The notes: generated by a model not told the origin, from the sequence alone. Shown: positions 8,236 to 16,690, counted from the stretch's first letter. The stretch is 64,000 nt of DNA from Inquilinus ginsengisoli_B (GCF_050434925.1 NZ_JBNDJK010000001.1:558001-622000); one strand, 5' to 3'. A program made the numbers and translations.

Positions 8236-9008
8236 CGCGGCGCCAGGCGCACGGCGCCGTCGAGCCGGATCACCGAGCCGTTCAGCATCTCGTTGGCGGC
8301 GATGTGCAGGACCAGCTGGGCGAACTCCTCCGGCCGGCCCAGGCGCTGCGGGAACAAGGTGGTGGCGATCAGGCTGTCCTGGACCTGCTGCGGCATCGCC
8401 TCGATCATCGGCGTGCCGATCAGCCCCGGCGCCACGGTCATCACCCGGATGCCGCTCTTGGCCAGGTCGCGCGCGGCCGGCAGGGTCAGCCCGACCACCC
8501 CGCCCTTGGACGCGGAATAGGCGACCTGGCCGACCTGGCCCTCATAGGCCGCGACCGAGGCGGTGGCAACGAACAGCCCGCGCTCGCCCGAGGCGCTGGC
8601 GGCTGCCGGCAGCGGCTCCTCCGCCGCCATGGCGGCAGCAGTGAGGCGCAGCAGATGGAAGGTGCCGAGCAGGTTGACCCGGATCACGCGCTCGAACAGC
8701 GCCGGATCGTGCGGGCCGTCGCGGCCGACGAGGCGGGCGCCCGGGGCGATGCCGGCGCAGGCCACGGCGATCCGCGCCGTGCCGTGCGCTGCCCGCGCCT
8801 GCTCCAGCGCCGCCGCCACCGAGTCGCCGTCGCCGACGTCGCAGGCCACGGCCAAGCCGCCGATCTCGCCCGCCACCGCCTCGGCCGCGTCGCGGTTGAG
8901 GTCGAGCAGCGCCACCTTGGCGCCTGCCGCGGCCAGGGCCCGGGCGGTCGCCGCCCCCATGCCCGACCCCGCCCCGGTGACCACCGCCGCCAGACCCTCG
9001 ACCTTCAT
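8232..9008 (-). CDS. SDR oxidoreductase, 3-hydroxyacyl-CoA dehydrogenase type 2-like
   Basis: A 258-residue short-chain dehydrogenase. The NAD-binding loop TGAGSGMG is at about residues 11-18, a Ser of the catalytic site lies in ATASVAAYEG, and the YSASK motif follows. The C-terminal APGLIGTPM, LFPQRLGRPEEFAQ and GSVIRLDGAVRLAPR resemble HSD17B10-type enzymes. These oxidise 3-hydroxyacyl-CoA or 3-hydroxy-2-methylbutyryl-CoA in isoleucine or fatty acid degradation. The ATG at 9008 has a GGAGG site about 7 nt upstream; a GTG at 9020 is less likely. It is followed by the metallopeptidase gene. Confidence 0.88.
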   Translation of the reverse strand: MKVEGLAAVVTGAGSGMGAATARALAAAGAKVALLDLNRDAAEAVAGEIGGLAVACDVGDGDSVAAALEQARAAHGTARIAVACAGIAPGARLVGRDGPHDPALFERVIRVNLLGTFHLLRLTAAAMAAEEPLPAAASASGERGLFVATASVAAYEGQVGQVAYSASKGGVVGLTLPAARDLAKSGIRVMTVAPGLIGTPMIEAMPQQVQDSLIATTLFPQRLGRPEEFAQLVLHIAANEMLNGSVIRLDGAVRLAPR

Positions 9009-9113
9009 CTCGTCCTCCACCCGAAACTCGTGCCCCTGGGTAGCAGATCGCCGGTCCGGTTGCGACCGGGCCGAACGCCGCTATGCTTGGCGGATCGACA
9101 AGGGAGGAAAGCC

Positions 9114-9410
9114 ATGCAGTTCCTGGTGATCGCGAAGGACGGCACCGATGCCGAGGCCCCGGCCCGGCGCCAAGCGGTGCGCGAGCAGCACCTGGCCGGC
9201 GCCCGCCCCCAGGTGGAGAAGGGCGTGATCCTCATCGGCGGCGCGATCCTGGACGATGACGGCCGGATGATCGGCTCCACGCTGGTCTACGAGGTGCCGG
9301 ACCGGGCCACGCTGGACGCCATTATCGCCGCCGACCCCTATGTCACCGGCGGGGTGTGGCGCGACATCGAGATCCGGCCGTTCCGGGTGGCCGTGCAGTC
9401 GAAGGGCTGA
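9114..9410 (+). CDS. YciI family protein
   Basis: A 98-residue YciI-like protein (ferredoxin-like dimeric alpha-beta fold; suggested hydrolase or dehydratase of unknown substrate). Typical features are the N-terminal MQFLVIAKDG strand, the conserved HLAGARPQVEKG helix (His as putative active-site residue) and the GGVWRDIEIRPFRV ending. A strong AGGGAGG ribosome site at 9101-9107 fixes the start. It is monocistronic and divergent from the SDR operon. Confidence 0.85.
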   Translation: MQFLVIAKDGTDAEAPARRQAVREQHLAGARPQVEKGVILIGGAILDDDGRMIGSTLVYEVPDRATLDAIIAADPYVTGGVWRDIEIRPFRVAVQSKG

Positions 9411-9440
9411 CACCTCATATCCGCTGCAGCGTCGTCTCCA

Positions 9441-9716
9441 TCATGCGGCGTCCAGCGCGACATGCACGCGGCGGCCGAGCGCCGTCGCAATGTTCACCAG
9501 GGCGTCGAGGGAAAAGCGGGAAACGCGGCCACGAAGCAGGTCGTTGATGCGAGGCTGGGTCACGCTGCAATGCGCGGCGGCTTCGGCCTGCTTCCAGCCG
9601 TTCTCGTTAATGATCTCGGCAATCTGCGTCATCAATTCTGCCCGCATGCGCAGATTGGCGGCCTGTTCGGGTGTATCGGCGATGGCATCCCACACGCTGT
9701 CGAAGGTCTGGGTCAT
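9441..9716 (-). CDS. HigA-type antitoxin, XRE-family HTH
   Basis: A 91-residue helix-turn-helix protein of the HTH_37/XRE group used as antitoxin in HigBA-like modules. The HTH is GWKQAEAAAHCSVTQPRIND, followed by LLRGRVSRFSLDALVNIATA. It should neutralise the upstream toxin and repress the shared promoter. The start ATG overlaps the toxin's stop (9713-9716, ATGA), so toxin and antitoxin are translationally coupled in toxin-first order, as is standard for HigBA. Confidence 0.88.
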   Translation of the reverse strand: MTQTFDSVWDAIADTPEQAANLRMRAELMTQIAEIINENGWKQAEAAAHCSVTQPRINDLLRGRVSRFSLDALVNIATALGRRVHVALDAA

Positions 9717-10039
9717 TCTGCACTCCGGACAAGCTCGAGAAACCGCGATCGGGCGAGTTCGATGTCGCGCCTGCTGGTCGCCTGCGTTTTCTTTTGAAAG
9801 CAGTGCAGCACATAGACCGCATCGGCCAGCCTGGCGGTGTAGATCACCCGATAGGTTCCCGCTTCATCCCGCACCCTGATTTCCTCGACGCCTTTGCCGA
9901 TGGACGGCATCGGCTTGAAGTCATCGGGCTGTTTTCCACGCTGCACCTTGTCCAGTTGATAGCCGGCGTCCTGGCGGGCATCGGCCGGGAATTCGCGCAG
10001 GCTTTTGAGCGAATCTCCAAGGAATCGGAGCAGTTTCAT
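9713..10039 (-). CDS. HigB/RelE-type toxin (phage Gp49-like)
   Basis: A 108-residue protein of the phage-derived Gp49/HigB family, ribosome-dependent mRNA endonucleases of the RelE superfamily. The family pattern GYQLDKVQRG, FKPMPSIGKGVEEIRV, GTYRVIYTARLADAVYVLH and FQKKTQ is complete. The ATG at 10039 is chosen because the upstream in-frame TTG at 10093 would place the promoter and operator inside the coding region. GGTGGG touches the ATG with no spacing, which suits a leaderless message better than a normal ribosome site. It is the first gene of the toxin-antitoxin pair. Confidence 0.86.
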   Translation of the reverse strand: MKLLRFLGDSLKSLREFPADARQDAGYQLDKVQRGKQPDDFKPMPSIGKGVEEIRVRDEAGTYRVIYTARLADAVYVLHCFQKKTQATSRRDIELARSRFLELVRSAE

Positions 10040-10047
10040 CCCACCGA

Positions 10048-10075
10048 AGTATATCCAAATGGATATACGACGCAA
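10048..10075 (-). promoter_or_regulatory. Promoter and autoregulatory operator of the higBA-like module
   Basis: On the minus strand a -35 box TTGCGT (10075-10070), a 16-bp spacer and a -10 box TATACT (10053-10048) can be read. A perfect palindrome with arms TATATCC and GGATATA and an AAAT centre occupies 10050-10067, covering the spacer and most of the -10. HigA binding there would block RNA polymerase. The predicted start point, 6-8 nt after the -10, falls within about 3 nt of the toxin ATG. Confidence 0.7.
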
Positions 10076-10096
10076 CCTTCCGCTTTGAAGCAAGCC

Positions 10097-11305
10097 TCAA
10101 CGCGCCGCCGTGGATTTGACCAGGAACCTGAACGCCGCCAGCGCGCCGAGCGTCGTCACCAGCACGGCGACCGCCATCGGCAGGCCGTCGCTGCCGGTGG
10201 CATGGCCGATGGCGATGCCGACCAGGGCGGCCAGCGTCATCTGCAGGAAGCCCATCAGCGCCGAGGCGGTGCCGGCCATTGCCGGGAACGGCGCGATCGC
10301 CCCGGCGATGGCATTGGGCAAGGTCAGGCCGACGCCGATCATCACCACGAAGAACGGGCCGACCACGGCCCAGACGGTGAGCACGCCGGCTGCGGCCATC
10401 GCCGCCATCGCCGCCGCGCCGGCCAGCATCACCAGGGTGCCGGCCGCGATCATCCGGTCGATGCCGAGCCTGAGCGTCAGCCGGCCGGAGCCGAAGGTGC
10501 CGCAGATATAGCCGACGCAGACGATGCCGAAGCAGGCGCCGTAGACCGGCGGCGACAGGCCGAGCATGCCCGACAGCACGAAGGACGAGCCGGAGATGAA
10601 GGTGAAGATCGCGCTGTAGCTGCAGGCGACGATCGCGACATAGCCGAGGTAGCGGCGGTGGCGCAGCAGGCTGGCGTAGTTGCGGACGAGGCGGGTCGGG
10701 CTGGTGGCCAGCGGGTCGCGGTGGCGGTTGCTTTCGCCGAGCAGGCCGAGCACCGATGCCAGCATCAGCACGCCGAAGCCGACCAGCAGCCAGAAGGTCG
10801 CCTGCCAGCCGAAGGCCTGCTGCAGCACGCCGCCGATGATCGGCCCGATCGCCGGCGCCAGGGCCATCGACATCGACATGTAGGCGAGGATGCGGGCCGA
10901 GCGCTCGGGCCCGTACAGGTCGCGCACCACGGCGCGGCCCAGCACCGGGCCGCAGCACGCGCCGAGCGCCTGCAGGAAGCGGCACAGGATCAGCATCTCG
11001 ATCGAGGTGGCGAGCGCGCAGGCGATGCTCGCCGCGGTGAAGATGGTCACCCCGGCCAGGATCGCCGGGCGCCGGCCGATGCGGTCGGAGACCGGGCCGT
11101 AGATCAGCTGCGCCACGGCGAAGCCGACCAGGAAGACGCTGAGCGTCAGCTGCACCGTGGCGACGTCGGAATCGAAGGCGGTGACCAGCGACGGCAGCGA
11201 CGGCAGATAGACATCCGTCGACATCGGCCCGAAGCCGGTCAGCAGGGTCAGGACGACCGCGATGACCGCCGAGGGCTGGAGGCCTCCTGCAACCCGGTCA
11301 GCCAT
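10097..11305 (-). CDS. Bcr/CflA family multidrug efflux MFS transporter
   Basis: A 402-residue inner-membrane drug:H+ antiporter of the Bcr/CflA group with 12 predicted membrane segments. Diagnostic sequences are the N-terminal STDVYLPSLPSL, the loop motif YGPVSDRIGRRPAIL (motif A) and FLQALGACCGPVLGRAVVRD (motif C region). Members export bicyclomycin, chloramphenicol or other drugs and some amino acids. The start overlaps the end of the YgjP-like gene by 8 bp, so the two are cotranscribed. Confidence 0.92.
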   Translation of the reverse strand: MADRVAGGLQPSAVIAVVLTLLTGFGPMSTDVYLPSLPSLVTAFDSDVATVQLTLSVFLVGFAVAQLIYGPVSDRIGRRPAILAGVTIFTAASIACALATSIEMLILCRFLQALGACCGPVLGRAVVRDLYGPERSARILAYMSMSMALAPAIGPIIGGVLQQAFGWQATFWLLVGFGVLMLASVLGLLGESNRHRDPLATSPTRLVRNYASLLRHRRYLGYVAIVACSYSAIFTFISGSSFVLSGMLGLSPPVYGACFGIVCVGYICGTFGSGRLTLRLGIDRMIAAGTLVMLAGAAAMAAMAAAGVLTVWAVVGPFFVVMIGVGLTLPNAIAGAIAPFPAMAGTASALMGFLQMTLAALVGIAIGHATGSDGLPMAVAVLVTTLGALAAFRFLVKSTAAR

Positions 11306-12014
11306 AGAGATGCAGGTCCTGTCCCTTGGCCTTCAGCCAGGCGCGGCAGCGGTCGGACTCCGGATGCAGCCGGTCGACCACCGCCCAGAAGCGCGCGGAA
11401 TGGTTCATCTCGACCAGATGCGCCACCTCATGCGCCACCACGTAGTCGAGCACGGATTCGGGAGCCAGCAGCAGGCGCCAGGAATAGCTGATCCGCCCGC
11501 TGGAGGCGCAGCTGCCCCAGCGGCTGCGGGTGTCGCGCACCGTCACCGCGGCGACGGTGACGCCGAGCCGGAGTGCCGCCGCCCGGCTGCGGACCAGAAG
11601 CTGGCGCCGCGCCTCCACCTTCAGCCAGGCGGCGAGGCGGGCGCCGAGATGGTCGGCCGGGCCGCCGATCCGGAGCTCGCCGTCGGCGACCTGGACGCCC
11701 CGGGCCGCCACGGGGTCATGCGCGATCCGGTGCGGCACGCCGAGGATCGGGATCTCGGCGCCCGGCAGGAACGGGGTCCGGCCCGGCATGGCGGCGCGGC
11801 GGCGGCGCACCCACTCGGCATGGCGGTTGACGAAATCGGCGATCACCTGCGCCGGCACTCTCAACGGCGCCACCACCACGACCTCGCCCGACGCCGGATC
11901 GAGCTTGAGCGACAGGCGCCGCGCCCGGGCATTGCGGCGCAGCGCCACCGGGCGGTCGAGTCCGGCGACGGCGAGAAGGGCGGGCGACGCCTCGGGACGG
12001 GTCCGGCTGGGCAT
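11298..12014 (-). CDS. YgjP/SprT-like metal-dependent hydrolase (DUF45)
   Basis: A 238-residue protein of the YgjP family. The zinc site is HEVAHLVEMNHSARFW (HExxH plus a downstream His in the same helix region). It is preceded by the conserved RDTRSRWGSCASSGRISYSW block that defines DUF45. The N-terminal 100 residues form the basic ARRLSLKLDPASGEVVVVAP sheet. Members are predicted metalloproteases of unknown substrate. The ATG at 12014 was preferred because the region upstream has no family similarity. It lies first in an operon with the MFS transporter. Confidence 0.88.
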   Translation of the reverse strand: MPSRTRPEASPALLAVAGLDRPVALRRNARARRLSLKLDPASGEVVVVAPLRVPAQVIADFVNRHAEWVRRRRAAMPGRTPFLPGAEIPILGVPHRIAHDPVAARGVQVADGELRIGGPADHLGARLAAWLKVEARRQLLVRSRAAALRLGVTVAAVTVRDTRSRWGSCASSGRISYSWRLLLAPESVLDYVVAHEVAHLVEMNHSARFWAVVDRLHPESDRCRAWLKAKGQDLHLYG

Positions 12015-12097
12015 GGCCGGACCATAGACGGACCGGAGCCGGAGGGGAATCCGGGTGTGCGACGCCCGGATCCCCCGTCCCCGGGGCAGAGCCGCCC

Positions 12098-14296
12098 CTA
12101 CAGCACGAAATCGGCCGCGGCGGCGGCTGCGCCGTTGGCCAGCACGATGCGGAAATCGGCGAAGCCGTCGCCGTTCACATCGGCCTCGACCACCCCGGCG
12201 GCCGAGCGCAGCTGGCCGCGGACGGAGGTGAAGCCGGCCCCGCCGATGAAGGTGAAGGCCTGGTTGCCGTCCGCGCCGATGTTGTTGGCGTCGATTTCCG
12301 ATAGGTCGAACTTGTCGAAGGTGCTGACGAAGTCGGCGACGCTGTCGATCTTGGCGCCCACCACCCAGGAATCGAGCACCGTGCCGTAGCGTATCGTGTC
12401 GTTGCCGGCCCCGGCGGTGATGGTGTCGGCGCCGCGGCCGCCGCGGATCGAATCGGCCTCGGTGCCGGCGTCGATCTTGTCGTCGCCCACCCCGCCATCG
12501 ATCGAATCGGCGCCGGCGCGGCCGTTCAGCGTGTCGGCGCCGGCGTTGCCGCCGATGGTGTCGCCGGCGCTGCTGCCGGTGAAGGTCACCGTCTCCATGT
12601 TGTAGGCGTCGACGTAGAAATTGCCGGTGGTCGAGCGCACCGCGAAGGTCGGCGACCCGCCGGCGAACAGCTGCACCGCCAGGGTCTCGGCCGAGGCGTC
12701 GACCACCAGCGCATCGGTGCCCGCGCCGCCGTCGACAAAATCGGTGCCGGAGCCCGCCGCGATCGGCCGGGTCTTGGCGTTGATCGTGTCGTTGCCGGCC
12801 CCGGTCCTGATTTCGTCGGCCTGGGACCCTCCGACGATGGCGTCGTTGCCGGCGCCGGTGGTCAGCTTGATGCGCTCGAGCCCGAGGATCGAGGTCAGCC
12901 CGGCCGCCGCGATCGACGTCGTGGTCCCCAGCGTGAAGTCCACGCTTGAGACCAGCGCGCCGAGATCGGCGCCCCAATGATCGATGCCCGCGCCGCCATT
13001 CACCGTTCCGCCGCGGGTGCCGGTCTGGATCGAATCCGCGCCTGAGCCGCCGGTGAAGGCCACCGTCTCCATGTTGTAGGCGTCGACGTAGAAATTGCCG
13101 GAGTTCGACCGCACCGCGAAGGTCGGCGACCCGCCGGTGAACAGCTGCACCGCCTGGGTCTCGGTCGCGCAGTAGGCGACCAGGGTGTCGCTGCCGGCGC
13201 CGCCGTCGACATAATCAACCCCGGATCCCGGCGCCGTCGGCCGCGACCTGGCGTTGATGATGTCGTTGCCGTTGCCGGTGGTGATGCTGTCGGCCTGGGT
13301 GCCGCCGATGATGTTGTCGTTGCCGCTGCCGGTGGTCAGCTTGAGGCTTTCGAGGTTGAGGATCGAGGTCAGCCCCGCCGCCGCGATCGAGGTCGTGGTT
13401 CCCAGCTGGAACGCCACGCTCGAGATCAGGCCACTGAGATCGGCCTCCCAGTGATCGATGCCGCCGCCGCCGTTCACCGTGCCGCCGCGGGTGCCGGTCT
13501 GGATGAAGTCCGCGCCGGAGCCGCCGGTGAACTTGATCACCTCCATGTTGTAGGCGTCGACGTAGAAATTGCCGGAGTTGGAGCGCGCCTGGAAGGTCGG
13601 CGACCCGCCGGTGAACAGCTGCACCGCCTGGGTCTCGGCCGCGGCATTGACGATCAGGGTGTCGCTGTCCGCCCCGCCATCGACCACATCGGTCCCGGAC
13701 CCGGCCACTGTCGGCCGCGTCCTGGCGTCGATGGTGTCGTTGCCGTCACCGGTGTTGATGATGTCGGCCTGGGACCCGCCGGTGATCGTGTCGTTGCCGG
13801 CGCCGGTGGTCAGGCTGATGCGCTCGACGCTCAGGATCGAGCTCAGCCCCGCGGCGGCGATCGACGTCGTGGTCCCCAGGGTGAAGGTCACGCCGGTGAA
13901 CAGCCCGCCCAGATTGGCGAGCCAGTGGTCGATGCCAGCGCCGCCGTTCACCGCGCCGGAGCGCTCGCCGGTGTCGATCGAGTCGTTGCCGGAGCCGCCG
14001 GTGAAGTTCACCGCCTCCACGTTGTAGGCGTCGATGTAGAAATTGCCGGAGGTCGAGCGGACCTGGAAGGTCGGTGACCCGCCGGTGAACAGCTGCACCG
14101 CCTGGGTCTCGCCGGAGCAGTTGACGACCAGCGTGTCGAAGCCCGTGCCGCCATCGACCACGTCGACGCCGGAGCCGGCGACCGTCGGCCGGGTTCCCGC
14201 GTTGATGGTGTCGTTACCGGCCAGGCCGTTGATCGTATCCGCGGCGCTGGTCCCGACCAAATTGTCGGCGCCGGCGGTGCCATTGATGATCGCCAT
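12098..14296 (-). CDS. RTX-type calcium-binding repeat protein with M10 serralysin C-terminal domain
   Basis: A 732-residue secreted protein. It begins with RTX-like nonapeptides (GTAGADNLVG, LAGNDTINAG). It continues with four tandem modules of 158 residues (starting at residues 28, 186, 344 and 502, the last incomplete). It ends with a run of Ca-binding nonapeptides (GGNAGADTLNGRAGADSIDG) and a serralysin-type C-terminal domain with DKFDLSEIDAN and AFTFIGG. The final DFVL resembles type I secretion signals of serralysins. No signal peptide and no catalytic zinc motif is present, so it is probably a surface or matrix protein rather than a protease. GGGGAGG 7 nt before the ATG is a strong ribosome site. 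No type I exporter genes lie nearby. Confidence 0.85.
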   Translation of the reverse strand: MAIINGTAGADNLVGTSAADTINGLAGNDTINAGTRPTVAGSGVDVVDGGTGFDTLVVNCSGETQAVQLFTGGSPTFQVRSTSGNFYIDAYNVEAVNFTGGSGNDSIDTGERSGAVNGGAGIDHWLANLGGLFTGVTFTLGTTTSIAAAGLSSILSVERISLTTGAGNDTITGGSQADIINTGDGNDTIDARTRPTVAGSGTDVVDGGADSDTLIVNAAAETQAVQLFTGGSPTFQARSNSGNFYVDAYNMEVIKFTGGSGADFIQTGTRGGTVNGGGGIDHWEADLSGLISSVAFQLGTTTSIAAAGLTSILNLESLKLTTGSGNDNIIGGTQADSITTGNGNDIINARSRPTAPGSGVDYVDGGAGSDTLVAYCATETQAVQLFTGGSPTFAVRSNSGNFYVDAYNMETVAFTGGSGADSIQTGTRGGTVNGGAGIDHWGADLGALVSSVDFTLGTTTSIAAAGLTSILGLERIKLTTGAGNDAIVGGSQADEIRTGAGNDTINAKTRPIAAGSGTDFVDGGAGTDALVVDASAETLAVQLFAGGSPTFAVRSTTGNFYVDAYNMETVTFTGSSAGDTIGGNAGADTLNGRAGADSIDGGVGDDKIDAGTEADSIRGGRGADTITAGAGNDTIRYGTVLDSWVVGAKIDSVADFVSTFDKFDLSEIDANNIGADGNQAFTFIGGAGFTSVRGQLRSAAGVVEADVNGDGFADFRIVLANGAAAAAADFVL
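12560..14215 (-). repeat. 474-bp in-frame tandem repeats in the RTX gene
   Basis: Unit 1 spans 14215-13742, unit 2 13741-13268, unit 3 13267-12794 and a shortened unit 4 starts at 12793. A marker sequence (TGTAGG of the conserved IDAYN/VDAYN segment) recurs at 12601, 13075, 13549 and 14023, exactly 474 bp apart each time. Each unit encodes 158 residues containing TQAVQLFTGGSPTF, GNFYVDAYNME and LGTTTSIAAAGL. Units differ by scattered substitutions but not in length. Confidence 0.92.
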
Positions 14297-14869
14297 TGAA
14301 AAACCTCCCCAAGGCCAGCGGCCCGCCGATGCCGTCGAAACTGCTCGCGGCCCTTCGGTCTGAAAGGGATGGGCTCAACTGCGCCAGGGTGACATCATAC
14401 GCCCGAACACCAGGCTATGCGTGGATTTGCCTAAAATATTTTGCATCCGGAATGACCGGTTGCGACCCATCCGGTCACAAGGCCAGGAGGGCGGCCCTTG
14501 AATAATATACATAATAGAACGTGTAGTTTATTCAACACCCATGAATCGCTGTTGTTGAATCCTGTTGACTTGATCCGCGCTACTGTGAAAGCCTGTGTCC
14601 TGTCGATCCTGTCCGGGATCGCGCCGCGGCAATTTTCAGTGAAGCTTGCGCCGCGTCACCAAACGCTAAGCACCACGACCGGGTTCGTGGTCTCGAGGAG
14701 TCGAAGCCCATGTCTCTCATCTGCGATCCCGGCTGTCGCGGCCAAGCCTGAACCGCCCTCCTTCACCCCTTCCATAACGGCGCCCCGGCCGACTGATCCG
14801 CGCTCCCTGACCGGGTTCGATGCGCGACTGGCCCTGCGTGTGCGCCTGTTCGTTCGAGGATTGTCCCGA
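14297..14869. other. Intergenic leader between the RTX gene and tauA
   Basis: This 573-bp stretch has no convincing gene; an open frame running through it into tauA lacks coding character. It holds the divergent promoters. An AT-rich palindrome AAAATATTTT at 14433-14442 is on the RTX side. On the tauA side there are two competing stems: TTGAATAA (14498-14505) can pair with TTATTCAA (14528-14535), and the overlapping TTCAACA (14531-14537) can pair with TGTTGAA (14553-14559). A hairpin with arms ACCACGA and TCGTGGT lies at 14672-14691. Confidence 0.5.
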
Positions 14870-15889
14870 ATGCTCGTCCAGATCCTGCGATGGTCCCTGC
14901 TGGCCGGTGCGGCCGCCGTGGTCATCGGCAACTACGCCCGGGCCGAGGAGCCGCTGACCATCGGCTATCAGAGCACGGTCGAGCCGGCGAAGGTGGCGCA
15001 GGCCGACGGCCTGTACGAGAAGGCCATCGGCCGCCCGATCGAATGGCGCAAATTCGACAGCGGCGCCGACGTCATCGCCGCCATCGCCTCGGGCGGTGTC
15101 CAGATCGGCTATGTCGGGTCCAGCCCGCTGGCCGCCGCGGCCAGCCGGGAGCTGCCGATCCGCACCATTCTGGTCGCGATCGGCATCGGCGACGCCGAGG
15201 CGCTGGTGGTGCGCAACGGCGCCGGCATCGACAAGCCGGCCGACCTGGCCGGCAAGGCGGTGGCCGTGCCCTTCGTCTCGACCACCCATTACAGCCTGCT
15301 GGCGGCACTGAAGCACTGGAGCATCGACCCGGCCTCGGTGCGGATCCTGAACCTGCGGCCGCCGGAGATCGCGGCCGCCTGGCTGCGCGGCGACATCGAC
15401 GCCGCCTATGTCTGGGACCCGGCGCTGGGCAGGATCAAGGAGAGCGGCACGGTCCTGGTCACCTCGACCGAGGTCGCGTCCTGGGGCGCGCCGACCTTCG
15501 ACGCCTGGATCGCCCGGGCCGACCTGATCGAGGCGAATCCCAAGGCGGTGCAGGCCTTCGCCGACGTCACCCTGAAGGTATACGCGGCCTACCGCGCCGA
15601 CCCGACGGCGTGGAGTGCGGAATCGGCGCAGGTCGCCAAGATCGCCAAGCTGACCGGAGCGAAGCCGGAGGAGATCCCGGCCCTGCTGCAAGGCAGCACC
15701 TTCCCGGTGAAGGCGGAGCAGGCCGGTCCCGCCCTGCTGGGCGGCGGCACGGCCAAGGCGATCGCGGACACCGCGACATTTTTGAAAGAGCAGGGCAAGA
15801 TCGACCAGGCGCTGGAGGATTACGCGCCCTATGTCGACGCCCGTTTCGTCGCCGCGGCCGGCACTACGCAGGTCGGGACGACGAACTGA
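14870..15889 (+). CDS. tauA: Taurine ABC transporter substrate-binding protein TauA
   Basis: A 339-residue periplasmic protein that captures taurine or another aliphatic sulfonate. The signal peptide is MLVQILRWSLLAGAAAVVI with cleavage near ARAEEP. Family motifs are LTIGYQSTVEPAKVAQADG, IEWRKFDSGADVIAAIASG, GYVGSSPLAAAASR and YVWDPALGRIKESG. The ATG at 14870 is used because it begins the signal peptide; the long upstream open frame is not similar to anything expected. It is first in the tauABCD operon, 20 bp before tauB. Expression should respond to sulfate starvation or to taurine, though no TauR gene is in the window. Confidence 0.93.
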   Translation: MLVQILRWSLLAGAAAVVIGNYARAEEPLTIGYQSTVEPAKVAQADGLYEKAIGRPIEWRKFDSGADVIAAIASGGVQIGYVGSSPLAAAASRELPIRTILVAIGIGDAEALVVRNGAGIDKPADLAGKAVAVPFVSTTHYSLLAALKHWSIDPASVRILNLRPPEIAAAWLRGDIDAAYVWDPALGRIKESGTVLVTSTEVASWGAPTFDAWIARADLIEANPKAVQAFADVTLKVYAAYRADPTAWSAESAQVAKIAKLTGAKPEEIPALLQGSTFPVKAEQAGPALLGGGTAKAIADTATFLKEQGKIDQALEDYAPYVDARFVAAAGTTQVGTTN

Positions 15890-15909
15890 ACCGGGCGCAG
15901 GAGAGGCCC

Positions 15910-16689
15910 ATGTCGGTTCTGGCGGTGAATGCCGTTTCGGTGACCTATCCTGCGGCGGATGGCGACATCCGCGCGCTGGACCGGATCACCCTCGCGATCG
16001 AGCCGGGCGAGTTCGTCGTCGCCCTCGGCCGATCGGGATGCGGCAAGACCACGCTGTTGAACCTGATGGCGGGCTTCCTGGCCCCCGAGGCAGGGACGGT
16101 CACACTCGGCGGCGTTCGTGTGACCGGCCCTGGGGTGGAGCGGGGCGTCGTCTTCCAGGACGACGCCCTGTTCCCCTGGCTTGACGTGCTGGGCAATGTC
16201 GGCTTCGCGCTGCGGCTGCGCGGGATCCCCCCGGCCGAGCGCGACGACCGAGCCCGGCGCATCCTGCGGCTGGTCGGGCTGGAGGGCTTCGAACGGCAGC
16301 AGCTGTGGGAGCTGTCGGGCGGCATGAAGCAGCGGGTCGGCTTGGCCCGGGCCCTGGCCGCCGACCCCGAGGTGCTGCTGCTGGACGAGCCGCTGGGCGC
16401 GCTCGACGCGCTGACGCGGGAGCGGATGCAGGAGCTGCTGCTGGACCTGTGGCACCGCACCGGCAAGAGCCTGTTCCTGATCACCCACAGCATCGAGGAA
16501 GCCCTGTTCCTGGCGACCCGGCTGATCGTGATGTCACCGCGGCCCGGCCGCATCGTGGAGGAGTTGCGGCTGGATTTCGGCCGCCGCTACTGTACCGGCG
16601 AGCCGGCGCGCCGGATCAAGTCCGACCCCGGCTTCATCGCCTTGCGCGAGCAGGTGATGGACCTGATCTTCGAGCGCGAGGCGGCCTGA
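15910..16689 (+). CDS. tauB: Taurine ABC transporter ATP-binding protein TauB
   Basis: A 259-residue ATPase subunit energising taurine import. Walker A is GRSGCGKTTLLN, the Q-loop region is GVVFQDDALFPWLDVLGNV, the signature is ELSGGMKQRVGLARAL, Walker B is VLLLDEPLGALDALTRERMQ and the switch His is in LITHSIEEAL. The C-terminal tail with ARRIKSDPGFIALREQVMDL is typical of TauB/SsuB. GGAGAGG just before the ATG acts as a ribosome site. The stop is 1 bp before the TTG start of tauC. Confidence 0.94.
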   Translation: MSVLAVNAVSVTYPAADGDIRALDRITLAIEPGEFVVALGRSGCGKTTLLNLMAGFLAPEAGTVTLGGVRVTGPGVERGVVFQDDALFPWLDVLGNVGFALRLRGIPPAERDDRARRILRLVGLEGFERQQLWELSGGMKQRVGLARALAADPEVLLLDEPLGALDALTRERMQELLLDLWHRTGKSLFLITHSIEEALFLATRLIVMSPRPGRIVEELRLDFGRRYCTGEPARRIKSDPGFIALREQVMDLIFEREAA

Positions 16690-16690
16690 A

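Noticed and set aside
9671..11491. A 606-codon plus-strand open frame through the MFS transporter
   Set aside because: It is the antisense of the Bcr/CflA gene, with Gln/His/Arg-rich composition typical of such shadows and no recognisable motif.
12560..14215. A CRISPR array, suggested by regular spacing of repeated sequence
   Set aside because: The units are 474 bp, in frame and translated into an RTX-like protein, with no short repeats or unique spacers.
14498..14869. An N-terminal extension of tauA to an ATG at 14498
   Set aside because: The extra 124 residues would precede a clear signal peptide at 14870 and have no coding character; the region has promoter-like and hairpin sequences.
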